Below, piece after piece: positions 15,266 through 16,040 of a stretch of DNA of 16,040 nt (within the stretch, counting starts at the first letter, position 1; each line of letters starts with the position of its first letter). This DNA comes from Firm-04 sp003446315 (lineage in GTDB: Bacteria; Bacillota; Clostridia; Oscillospirales; Ruminococcaceae). The stretch covers positions 1-16,040 of the forward strand of contig CAMNAB010000066.1 in the NCBI GenBank assembly GCA_946530355.1, in the 5' to 3' direction. The position numbers and the translations under genes are program-made. The notes under the pieces are model-generated. The model saw only the letters and a program-made list of their open reading frames with translations, was not told the origin of the DNA and ran no database searches.

Positions 15266-15781
15266 TCAATGATCCTGCGGCAGGCGGAAATTGAGACTGC
15301 GGGGCAGGTGCTGAGAGAGATAGGAGAGAATGTCGTCATTGGGGGTCAGGATCAGGCGTGTCTGACCGTGCTCATTATGGAGAAAATCGGCATAATAAGC
15401 GGAGTCATCCTGTGCAGAGCAGGCGAGGACAAGCGTCTGATTATCCGAAGCGGGAGGCGCATCCGCAAGTTTGCCGAAAGCCTGAAACTGGTTGAGCGAG
15501 ACAGTCAGCAGCGGTTTGCGTTTGCTTTGCCCCATGATTTTTGTGATGCGGAATTCGTCGTCAAACATGACATATTCGTATTCGATATCGCAGCGGGTAC
15601 GCAAAAACCATGTACCGAAGCCGAAAATCAGGCTGCCGAGCAGCAGCAGATAGGCACCGGAACCAAGCGCAATGAACGTACAGAGCGCAGTCAGCAGGAT
15701 GCCGCCGATCGTGACGGCAGTTTTTTGCATAGTGTTATCGAGTTTCGGAACGATCAGTTCTCTGTAATCTGAGCCGAGCAT
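15266..15781 (-). CDS. Small membrane protein, DUF6106-like
   Basis: A protein of 171 residues and unknown function. A hydrophilic start (MLGSDYRELIVPKLDNTMQK) is followed by two adjacent hydrophobic helices (about 20-62) and then a soluble domain that opens with IEYEYVMFDDEFRITKIMGQSKRK. This YEY...KSKRK arrangement recalls an uncharacterised clostridial family (DUF6106) and suggests a two-helix anchor plus a PH-like cytoplasmic domain; both are from memory and uncertain. The ATG at 15781 has only a distant AAAGG (14 nt), so translation start is less secure than for its neighbours. It precedes nnr by 41 bp and is probably the first gene of that transcript. Confidence 0.7.
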   Translation of the reverse strand: MLGSDYRELIVPKLDNTMQKTAVTIGGILLTALCTFIALGSGAYLLLLGSLIFGFGTWFLRTRCDIEYEYVMFDDEFRITKIMGQSKRKPLLTVSLNQFQAFGKLADAPPASDNQTLVLACSAQDDSAYYADFLHNEHGQTRLILTPNDDILSYLSQHLPRSLNFRLPQDH

Positions 15782-15909
15782 AATAGATCAAATAGCCTTT
15801 CTGTATTGGTTCGGGAATCAATGATGAACGTGCAGCAGACGGATTTATCAAGCATACGCCTGCTTCATGGATATCAGCCCCTATGGAGCCTAATTTGCAT
15901 TACGAGTAA

Positions 15910-15938
15910 AATATACATATTTGCTTGCTTTTTGAAAA
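15910..15938 (-). promoter_or_regulatory. Candidate promoter of the nnr unit
   Basis: On the minus strand TTTTCA (15938-15933), 17 bp, TATATT (15915-15910). The -10 box is one base off consensus and the -35 box two. It would give a leader of about 120 nt before the ATG at 15781, in the most AT-rich part of this end. Confidence 0.35.
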
Positions 15939-16040
15939 ATGGGATTCCAAAGGGACAGTGTCACTTTGGCGGGGTATGGGGCAGCCAATGCCAACAACTT
16001 AAGCAAAAGCGGCGAAGCCAAAATAAAAGTTTTGATTCGG
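15939..16040. other. Right edge without an assigned gene
   Basis: No gene is recognised. A hairpin can form at 15947-15969 (CCAAAG with CTTTGG, then GAC with GTC across one mismatch). A minus-strand frame is open from 16039 to about 15893 (ending NPIFQKASKYVYFTRNAN) but has no visible start or family resemblance. The stretch could be the edge of an interspersed repeat or of a gene beyond the window. Confidence 0.3.

Overview
The window looks like chromosomal DNA of a cellulolytic, low-G+C-lineage gut or rumen bacterium, most likely a Ruminococcus of the flavefaciens/champanellensis type. Support: a secreted GH9 glucanase with an N-terminal CBM4-like module and a C-terminal type-I-like dockerin (a cellulosome part), a SpoIIID homologue (endospore-forming Firmicutes), a GTP-type PEP carboxykinase, and strong AGGAGG-type ribosome binding sites. 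The genus is an inference from domain architecture; no 16S gene is present.

Layout. (1) 1-1562 (+): the 3' part of a GTP-dependent PEP carboxykinase, cut by the left edge and closed by an intrinsic terminator. (2) 1611-6090 (-): a tightly packed unit read right to left as THF riboswitch, folT (folate ECF S component), folC (ATGA overlap), proC (ATGA overlap), a SpoIIM-like membrane protein and a YesL/DUF624-like membrane protein, ending in its own terminator that faces the PEPCK terminator. (3) 6131-7572 (-): pfkA with a good sigma-A promoter, preceded by spoIIID. (4) 7678-9432 (-): a sodium:solute symporter driven by a perfect TTGACA-17-TATAAT promoter. (5) 9433-9933: an AT-rich divergent intergenic region with promoters firing both ways, an inverted repeat, and a leader of about 235 nt ahead of the cellulase. 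(6) 9934-12966 (+): the GH9-dockerin enzyme with a strong terminator. (7) 12997-15781 (-): a probable three-gene unit of a small membrane protein, the bifunctional NAD(P)HX repair enzyme and a putative lipoprotein of unknown function. (8) 15782-16040: no gene assigned.

The best regulatory signal is the folT leader. It carries an unannotated tetrahydrofolate riboswitch with all helices and the L3 pseudoknot recognisable, followed by a 14-bp hairpin that buries the folT Shine-Dalgarno sequence and an upstream 10-bp hairpin that would compete with it. This reads as a complete translational OFF switch. Folate uptake and folate polyglutamylation (FolT, FolC) are thus placed under THF feedback, with proC and two membrane proteins apparently carried along. 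Elsewhere the genes are mostly recognisable housekeeping functions (glycolysis, anaplerosis, metabolite repair, sporulation control) plus one secreted plant-polysaccharide enzyme. I found no CRISPR array, insertion sequence, tRNA or rRNA, and no wholly new multi-gene system.
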